The position numbers and the translations under genes are program-made. The notes under the pieces were generated by a model. The model did no database searches, was not told the DNA's origin, and was given only the letters and a program-made list of their open reading frames with translations. From contig JAJOZX010000481.1 of the NCBI GenBank assembly GCA_023014485.1, positions 389,501 through 453,500 on the forward strand: a stretch of 64,000 nucleotides of DNA, read 5' to 3'. The stretch comes from Bathynomus jamesi. Its lineage: Eukaryota > Arthropoda > Malacostraca > Isopoda > Cirolanidae. Shown piece after piece: positions 30,931 through 43,027 of this stretch. How positions within the stretch are numbered: the first letter of the stretch is position 1; each line of letters starts with the position of its first letter.

Positions 30931-33900
30931 CAGTGGCGGTCCTAGCTTACATGACGCCCTGGGCGAACCTCACCTTCAGCGCCCCCCCCCCTGTTCGCCA
31001 ACACACACACATTCGAATCCCCCCAAAATAAAGGACAGACATAACTCTTTCACAAAATAACTTTTTATTGGACTAATTGTTGGAACTTCAGAACCAAAAC
31101 AAAGACTCAAATTTCTGAATTTTACAAATCCTTCATCACGTAAATAGAATAACTCACTTAAGAGAATGTAATTATGATACTATGAACAGGAAAAATACAA
31201 ATTAAATTGCACAACTGCCATAAATAAACTAGAGAATCAAATTTCTAAATTGTACAAATGCTCTATCACATAAATAGAATAAGACACTTAAGAGAGGGTA
31301 ATTATTATGCTACACTTTGAACAAGAAACTAAATAAATTGCACCACAGCACAACTGCCATCTAAAGCCTGACTCTTCTTACCTTCCTTGATGCAAAGTCA
31401 TGAATTAAATCATCATATGAAATCTGCTCAGCAATTGTATGATTTATACTGATGATGGCCAGACCGGTAAGGCGTTCCTGTGACATAGTTGACCTCAGGT
31501 AGGATTTGATGAGCTTCAGCTTTGAAAAGCTCCTCTCTGCTTCAGCAACAGTGACTGGAAGAGTAAGACCAATTCTGAGAGCAGTCCACAAATTTGGATA
31601 TATTTCAGAGAGCTCCCTTTCATGGATAAATGTCAGCAGTTCAAGCAAGGATATGGTCTTTGATGGCAAGTCAGGCAAGTTCTTCAGCTCCTGTGCAAGC
31701 TCTCTGCCATCCAAGTCAGATTGTCTCTTAAAGTGTAGTGTAGTACTAAGGTTCACACATTGTTCTGTCAGCTCCTCAAATGTGAGATTTTGGAAATGTG
31801 TCAGCACTCCAAACTTCTCTCCCACAATTTCCAACGTGGAAAATCTTTCCTGAATGGCTGATGTTGCAGCATCAACCACTGCATTGAAAAATGTCACCTC
31901 CAGCTTCTTCAAAGCATCAATCAAGGGCTCATCAGATGCTTCATAGGAGAAGTGCCGCTTTGTGGACCTCAGCCGTTTTTGTTTTAACACAGCCTCCACA
32001 TTCATTTGTTCACAGATATCTGTGGCTGCCATTTGTGCAGCCACAAAACCTGTTGCCCTGTAATTGCGGAGACCTCTCTCTGTTTTTTTTAGGAGATTTA
32101 CTGCAACATCAACGTGCATGCTAGGAGACTGCATCTGCTTGCTCACATGCTGAATTTGGCACAACAGGTCATGCCACACCACTGAACAAATGGCGAAGCG
32201 GTATGACCCAACCTCCTCTGACAGAGATTGAGCCTCGACCTTTATTACAGAGTCTTTGGTGTGGTCCCTCACCTCGATCAGTGCATCTCTCACTGCAGCT
32301 GCCTGATATCTCAGGGGCTCCACACTCTTGATCTTGCTTTCCCACCTTGTATCAGACCACATCTTCAATGTGATGTTCACATGTTTTTTCAAAATGGCCC
32401 ATCGTTGTGTGGAGGCTGAAAACAAGTTGTAAAGCTTCTGCAAGATGCCAAAGTAACTTGTGGCATCAATAGATCCCTTAGCAGCATCGGCCACAAGCAA
32501 ATTCAGAGAATGAGCCCCACATGGAACAAACAGAGCTCTGGGATTAATTTCTAGGAGCCTGGATTGAACACCCTTGTTTTTTCCCCTCATGTTGGCCCCG
32601 TTGTCGTATGATTGTCCTCTACAGTCCATGAAAGGAACTTTTAGCTCCTCCAGTCTCTTCAGAATCAGAGATGCCAAATGTTGACCAGTGGACTCCTCTG
32701 CCTCCAAAAACCCCATGAAATGTTCCTTTATATGGGGCTTCCCCTCCAGTGACACAACCCGAATCACAACTGACAACTGTTCAGTGTGGCTGATATCTGG
32801 AGTGCAATCTAGAATTATTTAAAAAAACTTTGATTGTTTGATGTCGCTCACCATTGCTGAAATGGTCTTGCTGCTCGACAAATCAATGAGTTCGTTTTGT
32901 ATGTGGTGGCCGAGGTAGCTGGTGTGACTGGAGGTCCCTTTTTGGACACGGTTAATGTGCTCTTGCATTATAGGATCAAATTGTGCCATCAGTTCAACTT
33001 CTTTCAGAAAATTGCCATTTGATGGTGAGAACAATTTTTCTGTATGTCCCCTTAGTGCCAAATTCCTAACTGCCAGAGAATGCACAATAGCAGTGAGACG
33101 TGTCAGCACCGCTCTCCATCTCAACTTCTCAGCCTCCAGAAGTGCCATCTTCTGCTTGTCAATGGTCTCCCCCTTTCTCATCCTCACTGCCAGTTCTTTC
33201 CAGATTTTCATAGAATTTAGGTGTTCTGAACTGTTGTCATGTGATGTGAGCAATGAGCTTCCATGCGTCCAGTCCGAGAGTCCCAAACTTGTTAAATTTA
33301 TTTTCCTCTTGGAAAATAATGTACAACAGAAACAGAAAAAGCTGTTGTTTTTTAAGGAATAGACCAACCAACTTCTGGTTATATTTTCCCCACTAACCAA
33401 TGACTTCCTGAAGTATTGATGGTGGAAACTTCTTCCGTCACTGTCGTTTCTAGGGAATACAAAGTCAGATGGTACTTGACTTGGTCCCCTGGAAACCAGT
33501 TGTGTCCGAATTCTCTCAGTCAGAACTGAAGGCCAGTTAGCAGGGTCGGTGGACAGAGACTCATCCTCAGGAGGCGATTCTGCTCCAGGCATTTCTAATA
33601 GAAAGAACAAGAGCATTACTCATTAGTATACACACCTAAGTTAGATAACACATTATTCACAGCACTTTGTTATGGTGGTGGTGTTATGGAATTATGGTGG
33701 TGAAACACCACACATACCCAGTAACCCAGACCCAGTGATAATAACATTATAATTTATAACTGTTTGCAAAATGCTTTGCAGGGATGCACACACATACACA
33801 TACACACACACGCACACACTCACAGACATATGTGCACACAAACTCACCTGAAGAGTCCTGCCGGGGAGAAGTAGAAGCAAATGGGTCTTCATCCTCAGGA

Positions 33901-34749
33901 TCAGACTGCATTTGTGGAGACATATGTGAGGCTGAGGAGGTAGATGGCTCCTCAGCCTCAATAATGGCAGAAGTAGACGGCTTCTCATCCTGGCTAGTGG
34001 CAGAGGGTGTTCCAAAATATTTCAAAAGTGCCCCTGCAAATAGTAAAATAGAACATAACAGACCAATGCATGAATAGGCTAGTACAATTAATTTAACATG
34101 TTATTAAGCACAATTTATTAAACTTTTAGAATAGGAAACAAATGAATAATACAACCTCCTTGGTTAATGGCTAATTATATACATAATAGTACACTTCAAA
34201 TGACTCAGAAAGCTATATCACAAAATAGCAGTGCAATATAGCAGTGAAGAGTAGATAACATAGCTCTATACCTTTATCTTTTGCTCGTTTCTCCTCTTCT
34301 TCTTTCCTCTTTTTTCTAAACTGAGCACCTGATGGCTTTGACCTCTTCTTATCCATTTGCGGTTATTTGACAGACCTTAGTGGCTTAGTGTGAAGATTCG
34401 TTCTGTAATAAATAATATACATTTCACTATTTAACCAAACCCAGAAAAATAACATTACATATGTTAAAGTATGGGCCTTTATTCCCAATAATATTAATCT
34501 GGAAGCATTTTGCATTGTTTAGGTCTTTTATGAGAAGGTTTATGGAAAATGCAATAGATGGTTTTTTATTAATAAAAATATATTTATTGATCTTTTATTA
34601 TTTATTTTATTTTATTTTTTATTTTTATTTATTTCTTTATTTATTTATTCTTATTTTTATTTTTATTTTTTTGCAGGCGCTCATGCCGCCCCTCCACAAA
34701 TGCCGCCCTGTGCGGCTGCCCATATTGCCCATATGAGGAACCGCCACTG
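30931..34749 (-). mobile_element. hAT transposon, ZMYM-like, 3,819 bp
   Basis: Termini read CAGTGGCGGT inward (left CAGTGGCGGTCCTAGC, right complement CAGTGGCGGTTCCTCATA) and are flanked by the 8-bp duplication CCCACATA, diagnostic of hAT. The minus strand carries one spliced transposase gene with a single stop codon. Subterminal regions carry GCCGCCC/GCGCCC-rich words on both sides. This is the best preserved autonomous-type element in the window. Confidence 0.93.
31361..34356 (-). pseudogene. hAT transposase, ZMYM1-like, three exons, one in-frame stop
   Basis: Exon 1 (34356-34272) starts MDKKRSKPSGAQFRKKRKEE. Exon 2 (34033-33848) carries LLKYFGTPSATSQDEKP and an acidic Ser-rich linker. Exon 3 starts at 33594 and runs to 31361. 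Splice sites are GT-AG and phases agree. Exon 3 has a TTF-type zinc finger (FCFCCTLFSKRK, then SDWTHGSS and HDNSSEHLNS), the DUF4371-like core (CRGQSYDNGANMRGKNKGVQ) and the hAT dimerisation tail (LPVTVAEAERSFSKLKLIKS). The frame is open except for a TAA at 32821-32819, after DIKQSKFF. The same frame resumes at once (IILDCTPDISHTEQ), so a point mutation is the likely cause. Cut-and-paste transposase acting in the nucleus. Confidence 0.9.
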
Positions 34750-36860
34750 CCCACATAGCATGATCAACTATCGAATAACTCATTTTTTTATCACTTTACT
34801 CATAAACACCTCTAAGTGGAAGATTCTTGAATTCGCCCTAGCAACAACGGGTGATTGCCCACGAAACACTTTCAAACTCCATAATGGACAAGTACACGGG
34901 GATGGATACAGAGACCTTCCACTGATATTCTTCGCCAGAAAGAGATTTTCTCTGGTCTCGTGGGGGAACAACACCGCGAAGTATGAACGACTCACTATAT
35001 CACTTGCTGCATAAACACCTTTCACTGGTTCTCTCGGCCCATTTCAGGTATTGCCAACTAGCACTTTATATTCTTAATTTCAAACAAACCATTATTAATT
35101 TCTTATTAAACATTATTTTCTTCTTTATTAAACAAAACATTATTAAATTCTTATAAACAAACCATTCTTAAATTCTTATTAGACATGATTATCTTTATTA
35201 AAAAAAAAAAATACACGACAACTCTAACCTTAGACATATTAGCAAGGCAGGCAAGTGTGTGAGCATGTTTTTTGTAATTGGATGTCTGTTGTGTGTATGT
35301 GTGCGAACTCTTTGAATGTCGCCGAATTTCAACCTAGGTCTGAAATACCCAATTCAGTCTTTCGGCGGGATGTGTCGTGGTTAGGTGGTTTTTCGTATTA
35401 GAGTGTTATTGTTTATTTAAAATATTAATTGTCTCTCTCTCCGCAGTTAAATGTTAATGATAATTTCGCCCTCGCTTTACCCTGGTTTGTCCCATTGTTT
35501 CGGTAAATAAATAAAAAGTCAGTAAATAGAATAGTGTGAAATTATCCCCGGTCCCTTTGCCGTTGTTCGAAAGTTTAATGGCGCCCACCGGCTTAAGCAG
35601 TCTGCCCGCGTCCGTATAAGGACAGAGAAAACGAGTGGTAATAGAAAAGAAAAGGAAGATAATGAAAAGAAAGTGAAGAGTAGAAGGAAAGAAGTTTTTT
35701 ATAAAACACGACATTTTTGGTGGCTAGCGGTGGCCCTATTAAATTTAAATAAGACATTTTCTCAGGTTCTCCTTACGAACTTATATTTCGGCCAAATACA
35801 TCGCTACCCGTTTTTACGTCTTTATAAAATTAGTAGACATTCTGTTTCGATAAATTAAACAGTAAAATGCATTGTGTACCCCAGTTGTAACCAGTAAACA
35901 CCCTCTGGGTGTGCCCCATGCCCCATTCCGTAAAAATTAATTTTATCTGTAATTCAAGTCAAATCCTCTGTTCTCACCGTCTTTTTTGAGTCAAAATGTT
36001 TATTTTTTTCTTCTCTCATAGCGTCTTCTCATTTCGTTTTCTTCAGATTTCGTTTTCTTCAGTCGTAGAGAGAGAGACTTATTTAAAATTTAGAAATCCC
36101 ATCCGATGGCTCATTTCTTTTTTTTCTCTTCAACTTTTATTACTCTTTATACAGCCTACCTATTTTTTGTTTTCACGACAGAGTAGAAAAATATTTTGTA
36201 GAAACACAATTTCATAACGAACAAAAAACTTTAAAAAAATTGCATGGCTTGGATTAGATGAGGTAGAATTGCGTTTCTGCCTTCAGGATTTCTTTTTGCT
36301 CTTCTTTCTCTCGGGTGGCTGAATGCACGTGACGGGTGAACGCATGGTGTGGAAAATCTGATTTCTGTTCTTAATTCCTGTTTCCACCCCTATCCTGTAG
36401 AAGGATTTCATCACTTGCCGGCATGATAGTTTTGCATGTACATGGGTGTAAAGATGGAGAGTTTAACTTTTACCTCTCTTAATCCTTTTGGGGCTAGCCT
36501 GAATTGGGTCATGGGATCTTTGTTGGACCGATACCTCGGTAAATATGGCTGTAAATATTTTGTATAAAATCAAAATCATATGTTCGAGATTTTTGTGACA
36601 ATACCAAGTGATTGATGTGCGATCGGCACAAGTATATTATTGGTTAGAGTTAGCTCATACATTCTCCTCTTTCCTGTAACATTTCCTTGAATACTTTTCG
36701 AGGGTCAAGGTATTTTCTTCACCCCTTTTCTGCACCCGCCTCTGGCGGGGAGGGAGCAGAGGGTGGAGAAAGAGGCTTATGCTTTTCTACCCAGTTTTCT
36801 ACTACTGCGAGAATAGTTAAAAAATGAACCATTTCATTAACAGGAACCTCCACGAGTGGA
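34750..36860. other. AT-rich spacer, no recognised gene
   Basis: Contains the right hAT target copy at its start, several T-rich stretches and unrelated short frames. An 81-codon minus-strand frame at 34780-35025 has no recognisable motif. Nothing else supported. Confidence 0.6.
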
Positions 36861-36908
36861 CCGAAAGATTTGTGAGGCTTCATCTTGTCCTTGTAACTCC
36901 TTGTAACA

Positions 36909-36973
<65 letters not shown>

Positions 36974-36990
36974 CTCTCTCTCTCTCTCTC
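36860..36990. repeat. CR1-type 3' tail and (CT)n microsatellite
   Basis: 36884-36910 reads CTTGTCCTTGTAACTCCTTG, the same tail that ends LINE fragment 1, followed by a CT run at 36914-36990 with one interruption. A short 5'-truncated LINE end is likely. Confidence 0.7.
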
Positions 36991-37974
36991 TCATTTACTA
37001 TCAAGTCAAAATCATGAAATTTCACACCAAAACATTTTAATGAGGACCCCTCAATTAAAATTATTTATGGAACGTTGAATTGTTATTTAATTTAAAGAAT
37101 GTAGAGTATATTGGAAATTTGTTGAGCTTCTTAAATGGGCTCCAACATAGCAAAAATAATCTACGGAGTTAATTAGAATTAATTTTTGTGTAGAGGAAAT
37201 AAAAATATATGCTAAAAGGAATTACGAAGGTTTAAATTGGCATCTATCGTCCAATCTTTATTTCAGATCTTTATTTTAACTTTATTTATTTAATTACTTG
37301 GACAGTTTTGAAGTGTTTATAATAGAACGTTGAAGTTCGTATATAAAAAATGTCTTTTAATTGTAAAAAAAAATGGGTGTTCCCAACTGCTAATTATGAC
37401 ATGAATAATATATTGAATAAACACATTATGAAAATGAGCCACTTTGTGGGAAAACAGAAATAGTACCACAACGTTTATATATTAATTTCTACATCGTCTT
37501 CAGAAGGTCTAATAAATTATTATCCCGAAGATAAATAATGTATGTGTAGAGACCGATCTAGTCCGGTTCACTATGTCAATAAAAACACTTGTTCAAAATT
37601 TATGGAGACTAGCAAACCAGTGCATTTTTGGAAAGCTTATGGCATCAGGAATCTGAAAATCAATGTTTACATTTGCGCAGATGCCTGCATAGCCGCCATT
37701 TTGGATTTTCAAAATGGCCGCCATAAAATAAGAATTTCCGAATATCTCGGCTTGTAATTGACATAGAAACTTCATTCTAAATGCTAATCCTATGTTTCCA
37801 GGCCCAAGGAATCCAAAGCTTATGTCAAATTAGTGATTATGAACACCAAAAACTAAGAAAAGAAGAAGTTTGTGAAATTATGTTTGTATTTTCAGGAAAA
37901 AATGCACACTCAAATTGTTGGCAGTAACAACAGCATACGTATAGACGTATTTCCTATCTCAGTTTGACACATCA

Positions 37975-40900
37975 TTACACATCATCATCACTCTCAGTGT
38001 CATATTCAACATTACAGTCTGCATCGTTTTCGCATTCTGTGCCGCACAAGCATAGTTCTGTGCAAGGCAAGTTATTCCTTCTGTATGAACATCTCTGTGT
38101 AGAACAGTTGGTTTTGCAGTGGCATCTGACCAACTCGATGAATGCTTGCGGGGCAGGAGGAACCTTTGTGGTGACTGGCAGTATTTGGCCACTTTTGTCC
38201 TGATAGTAACCAAATTTCAGGGGGTCAAAAGGCTGTTGCTGCATAACATTGGCTTGGCACCATACTCGGCTTTGTAACCGCACACGCTGGATGTGTTCCT
38301 CAAGTGCACCGAGTATAGGAGGTAAGTTGTTGCTTTCAGCTAGGTGTTTACAAAACAGATACCATCTTAGATCAGGGATACTTGCAATGTGAATACCCTT
38401 GGGACAGTAGCTTGGCCAATACGTCTTTTACCTTCTGTGTTAGGTCATCTTTCTCCGGTAGTTTCATCAGTGCTCTGACTAAGTGCATGTCAGCTTTCAT
38501 ATACTGCTGAAACCATTTTGTTTTGCCTAGTCCTGAGAATTTTCCAACATTGTCTGCTCCAGTGAATGCGTGGAATACAGGTAAAGCTTGCGCCTTTTCT
38601 TTGCCCAAAGCTCTCCAGATTGGCTCTATTTCGACTGTACCTGATACCATCAAAATAAATGTCTTTTTGCAGAGCTTGTCATAGTGTGTCACAGCCAGAA
38701 CCAAGACGTCAGTATCACGAGTGAAGAATACCAGCTGTGCATCAGGACACCGCTGTGATGCCTCCGCTGCCAGGCAGATCATCAATGTGTCAGCCTTCTC
38801 GTGATTGTTGTCTTCAAAGTGCATGTTTCTGTTGCTTCTGGTGTGACCTGATGTTGATGTGATGACTGAGGTGAGTTCTTGTTGTAATCAAGGGTTGCTT
38901 TGGCGAGATAGTCTGTCAAATCTGCTTCTTTTTTTTTCGTGCGATAGAAACCGTGCCAGGAGGATGTCTTTGATGTTCGTATCATCTGCAACCTGATACT
39001 ATATAGGAGCATTTCTTTGTCGTCGCCTCTCTCTAGTTTCCTCTTTAGTGAGTCAGTTTTGTATATATCGAAGACCAGGATGACCTCACTGAACCCTGCT
39101 GTCATTGAAACACTGGGCTAGATCTTTGACTGTGCTGATTGTCTCTGATTTCTTTGTCATCTTCTGGACAAGCACCATTCCATCAACAATGGCGATCTTT
39201 TGATTTGATGACGACGATGGAGATGATGATACAGGACCTCTGTCATCATCCTGCTCTTTGGCCGCTAGAGCTTCTGTCTGTTCCTGGGTTTCATCTGTTT
39301 TTGCCAGCTTCTCAAGGCTGTGTATCAGCTTGGACTTGTCAGTGCATGGCAGCATTGAGCCGTCTGGTGCAAATAATGCTCTCGGAGTCAATGTGAACTC
39401 ATAGTTGCCAACTGCATTCTTCTGATCGATATCCCTGCTCGACCTGGTGAGAACCATCAGCCGACCATAGAGATCTTTGGTCTCTTTTAGGTCAACTGTC
39501 TGGTCACGGAACTTGAAAGTTTGTTTCTTGCTGCCAGACATGTACATCTTGTTGTTCTGCTTTTTGACTGGTACCCAGAGACTAACATCTCCATTGATAC
39601 GTTCAGTGACATAATCTTCATAAAGCTTCTGTCCGATGTCATTAATGTTCAAGATTTGTGGAACATACTCTTGTCGCACATATGCATGTGTGATGAAATT
39701 GTATAGCTGATCACCTTCAACAGCAAAGGGATTCCCGTGGCTCAGTATTGCAGCCTTGATTTTGTCAACAGCTTCATGTTCTTTCCTGACAGCACTGGGT
39801 CGTACATCATGGTGTTCCTCTGGCCTGTTTACTTGAAGCCCGAACTGTCCTTTAAACTCTGTTGAGAGGCACGACATCTCTGGAGAAGCCAAGAAGAACC
39901 GCTGCCGAGCATTCGCATTATTGGAAATGCCAATTAGGCCAGAATGAACCTTCATCATCTTGTTGAGATGTTCGTAGGCATGGTCTGCACCTATTGAGAC
40001 GAACGGAATCTCACTCTTGGTGACAGATATGTTTCCATCTTGAAGTTCTCGCCATGTTGCTGGATGGCTTGTCTTCATTTCGTGCATGTCGGCGATGTAC
40101 CTTGGCCAGAGGCGTTTGTATTTTATTCGATCCATTGCGAAAAACAGCTTGCTGAGTGCTTCTCCAGCCTCCAGATGGAGAACGAGATCAGCATTTCTGG
40201 ATGCTTCAACAAAGAACAAGATGGTTTCAACCCGGTGGAGGTAATTCATCAATGACTTGAACATAGCGTTAGATGATTTCTGAGCTTCCCACTTCTTCAG
40301 CTGTTGAATGACATCTTCGTTGGTCAAGACTTGAAGCAGGTGAGTGTTAGCAATTCTGATGCATTCTGCTCCATCACTTGTCCCAGAAGCTGTGTTTGTG
40401 CAGGCTTCCTGCAATTCATTTGCTGGTTTCGAGCAGATTTCTTTTAGTTGTGGCATCTCTGTGAAGAACTGTTCTAGAGCAAGTTCATACAGAGCCATGT
40501 AAGTGTGGATGTGTGCACGGAGTGCTCTCTTGTAGTGGCCGCACTTGAGGATCTGTCTCGTTGTAGCAGGCCCATATACATCTGCCTCAATCCATGCATC
40601 ATCTATGCCAGAATTTTCTATGAGGCTCCGAGTGCCCTCAGTGCAGCCATCACAGCATGCAGCTCCCCAAGTCTCGGAACAACTTCTCTTTTCAAGTTAG
40701 GTCTTGCATCTAGCAACTGTACTGCCTTCTCGTACAGGGCCATGTCAAAGGTTATGACAGTTGGGTGGTTTTCACCAACTGCCAAGCTCTTCAACTGAGA
40801 CGCTTGCAACATCACAGTCAGCATGGTAGACCACTCATGTGCGACCTCTGGAAGTAGAGGCAAGGCACCGACTTGAGTCAGTGACTGACTAGATGACACA

Positions 40901-42591
40901 AGTGATTTGTAGCCTGCCCAGCCTGGGATACTGCTTTGTGATTCACTGTCGGTTGATCTAGACAAAGCAGATGCAATCATCCAACCAAGATTGGTTAGTT
41001 CATAGGATTCAGCAACACCTGTGGAACACGCCTTGAATTCCTTTGCTCTCTTGACTGGCCCAGGTTTTGGTTTACTGCAAGGCTCGATGGGTACATGATA
41101 AGGGACAACCGACAGGTTTTTTGCCTCACTAACTTCCAAATTGGGTGCGATTGATTCTCCAGGCGCATCTGCCTTCTGATACACTGCGGTGATTGTGCCA
41201 TGTGTGGTGCCTTTGCCATCTAGTGTCCTCTGCAAAATCTGTATTATCAACAGCGAAGAAGACAAATGTACCTTTCTTGAGGAAAGGTGGTACATACAAT
41301 CCATCAAATTGTTTTGTGTTTTCCACAACAGCATTGGCAATTGCTGTTTCTAGGAGCAAGGCACGGCTGTGTGATATGCAGTAGTTCTGTACATGGAGGA
41401 GGTCCATCAGCGCCTTGTTCCTGGTGTCATGATGTACAGTGAGTGCCAACCCTACAACCTGTGGGTTTTCTCGTGTGTGTGTGGTGTCCGAAATGTGTCA
41501 GTGGCTTTCTTGGGCGAGTGGTGCACTTGTCTCCTGGTCTTGAAAGCATACATGATATTCTGACTTATGGTCAATGCTGACCTGTCAACTGTCCTGCTCC
41601 TCATCTCCGTTTGCAGCTCCTCCTCAGATCCCGCCAAAATCCACTGTATAAGGCTGTACAGCTCGGTCGGGACATCCTCTCTTGTGCTGGATACTGTAAT
41701 TGTGTGTGTTTCCTTCTCCTCAGCAAAATTGGCAATGCTGTTGCGTATTAGCTTAGCTGTCTTGTATATCATCATTGTCTTGTCCATTTCACTTGTGGCA
41801 TCTTGCATCAAGGAAGTGTAGACCATATCTTCTTCGCAGGCTTCAGGACAGTAAAGAACAGATGGTTTTCTTCTGTTTTTCTGCCTCACTGACTTCACAC
41901 TTGGTAACTCTGCAAGAATTTTGTCCTTTAGCCACTGTCGTGTCAGTGTCGGAGTGTGCTTCTGTGCCTCATCACTACCACCAAGCATAGATATGTAGGT
42001 TTTTTCGATGGCATCCATGGGTAGATGAGCCTTATTTTGGTGGGTCTGTCTTTGTAGACTTGGCCCGGTTGCTGGCATCTTGGGAAATATCCACAGCTCG
42101 TCTAAGTGCCTTCCCCGCGTTTTCAGTTCGTACGGTGAAGAGACGCTGGTCATCATCTTCTTGACATAAGAAGCAGTGATCCCTTGTCAACGGTTCTGTC
42201 GCAGATCTAGTGAAAGGTGCTGAGGTGCCTGGGGTTGCTGATTGCTCCATTTCAGAGCTTGTTCTTTTATGCCCACGTTTTTTCACAGCATAGGTTCCTG
42301 TAGACATGGCATGCTGCAAGCGGTCTCTCGCTCGCTGTATGGATATTTGATTTTGGCATCAGAATAGCAACTGCGATGCCACATGGGTTTCCTTTCAATC
42401 AATATTTCTTTGGTAAAGTCTTTGAGGCGTCTTTGGATGTCAACATATTTTCCATCCTGTAAGCTAGCTCTTTCTTCCACTACATCGAGTAGTTTCTGGT
42501 ATGATTCTGTTCTGGGATATTGAACAAGTGTTCCTTTGCTGGCAGTGGACTCCTGACAAAGAATGCACTGCTTCCAGTCTACTGTGTCCAT
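37975..42591 (-). pseudogene. Very long transposon protein with zinc-binding and XPG/FEN-like motifs (frameshifted)
   Basis: About 1,500 codons run from 42591 to 37975 with about eight frame changes. Start MDTVDWKQCILCQEST, chosen because upstream codons lack Met. N-terminal Cys/His motifs (CILC, WHRSCY, CFLCQED) suggest zinc binding. The longest open piece, about 40620-39086, includes WIEADVYGPATTRQILK and the stretch from MALYELALEQFF. Next comes HEKADTLMICL, then FTRDTDVLVLAV and FHAFTGADNVGKFSGLGK, resembling the acidic-residue and G-D motifs of XPG/FEN1-type nucleases. The C-terminus is Cys-rich (CHCKTNCSTQRCSY), then acidic. The family recurs in cnidarian and crustacean genomes. An Academ relation is inference. 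Confidence 0.6.
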
Positions 42592-43027
42592 AGACGACTT
42601 GACCGAACTCAACTTGCTGGTTCCCGGGTCTTAACTCATGACGACTCAGGCACTGAAAAGAAAGAGAGCCACCACTATATTAACCAACACCAAGATAATT
42701 GTGTACTAGTTGTTAACATAAATATTTACAGTATAAAATTAAATATTGCAAAACTACTACAAAAATACTGCAAAATTACACTGGCATGCATCAATTTTGC
42801 TGTCAAGGGTTTTGTAAGTGATTCTTATAGAGTGTTTCCTGCTGATTTCGAATCTGCAATCCGTTTTTCTCAATCAGCTCAGGTTATCCGGCTATGGCCT
42901 CATAAGTAAAATAGAATTTTTCGTGATTTTGTCAAAGCGGAATTGGAACAGTAACATCTATCATCACTTGTTTCACTTGTATAATATCTTTTTTTACTAT
43001 TCAGGCATATAGATAAAATATTTCATA
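42592..43027. promoter_or_regulatory. Intergenic gap between divergent transposon genes
   Basis: A 436-bp gap separates the two start regions, so it may hold bidirectional promoters. Acceptor-like pyrimidine tracts ending in AG point both ways (minus strand near 42652, plus strand near 43003), so one or both genes may have an upstream non-coding exon here. No TATA box identified with confidence. Confidence 0.35.

Noticed and set aside
34780..35025. 81-codon minus-strand frame after the hAT element
   Set aside because: No family recognised and no splice or conservation support in the window.
36900..36995. Long Arg-Glu and Leu-Ser frames over (CT)n tracts (also at 28863, 18305 and 59743)
   Set aside because: They are translations of dinucleotide repeats and have no independent coding support.
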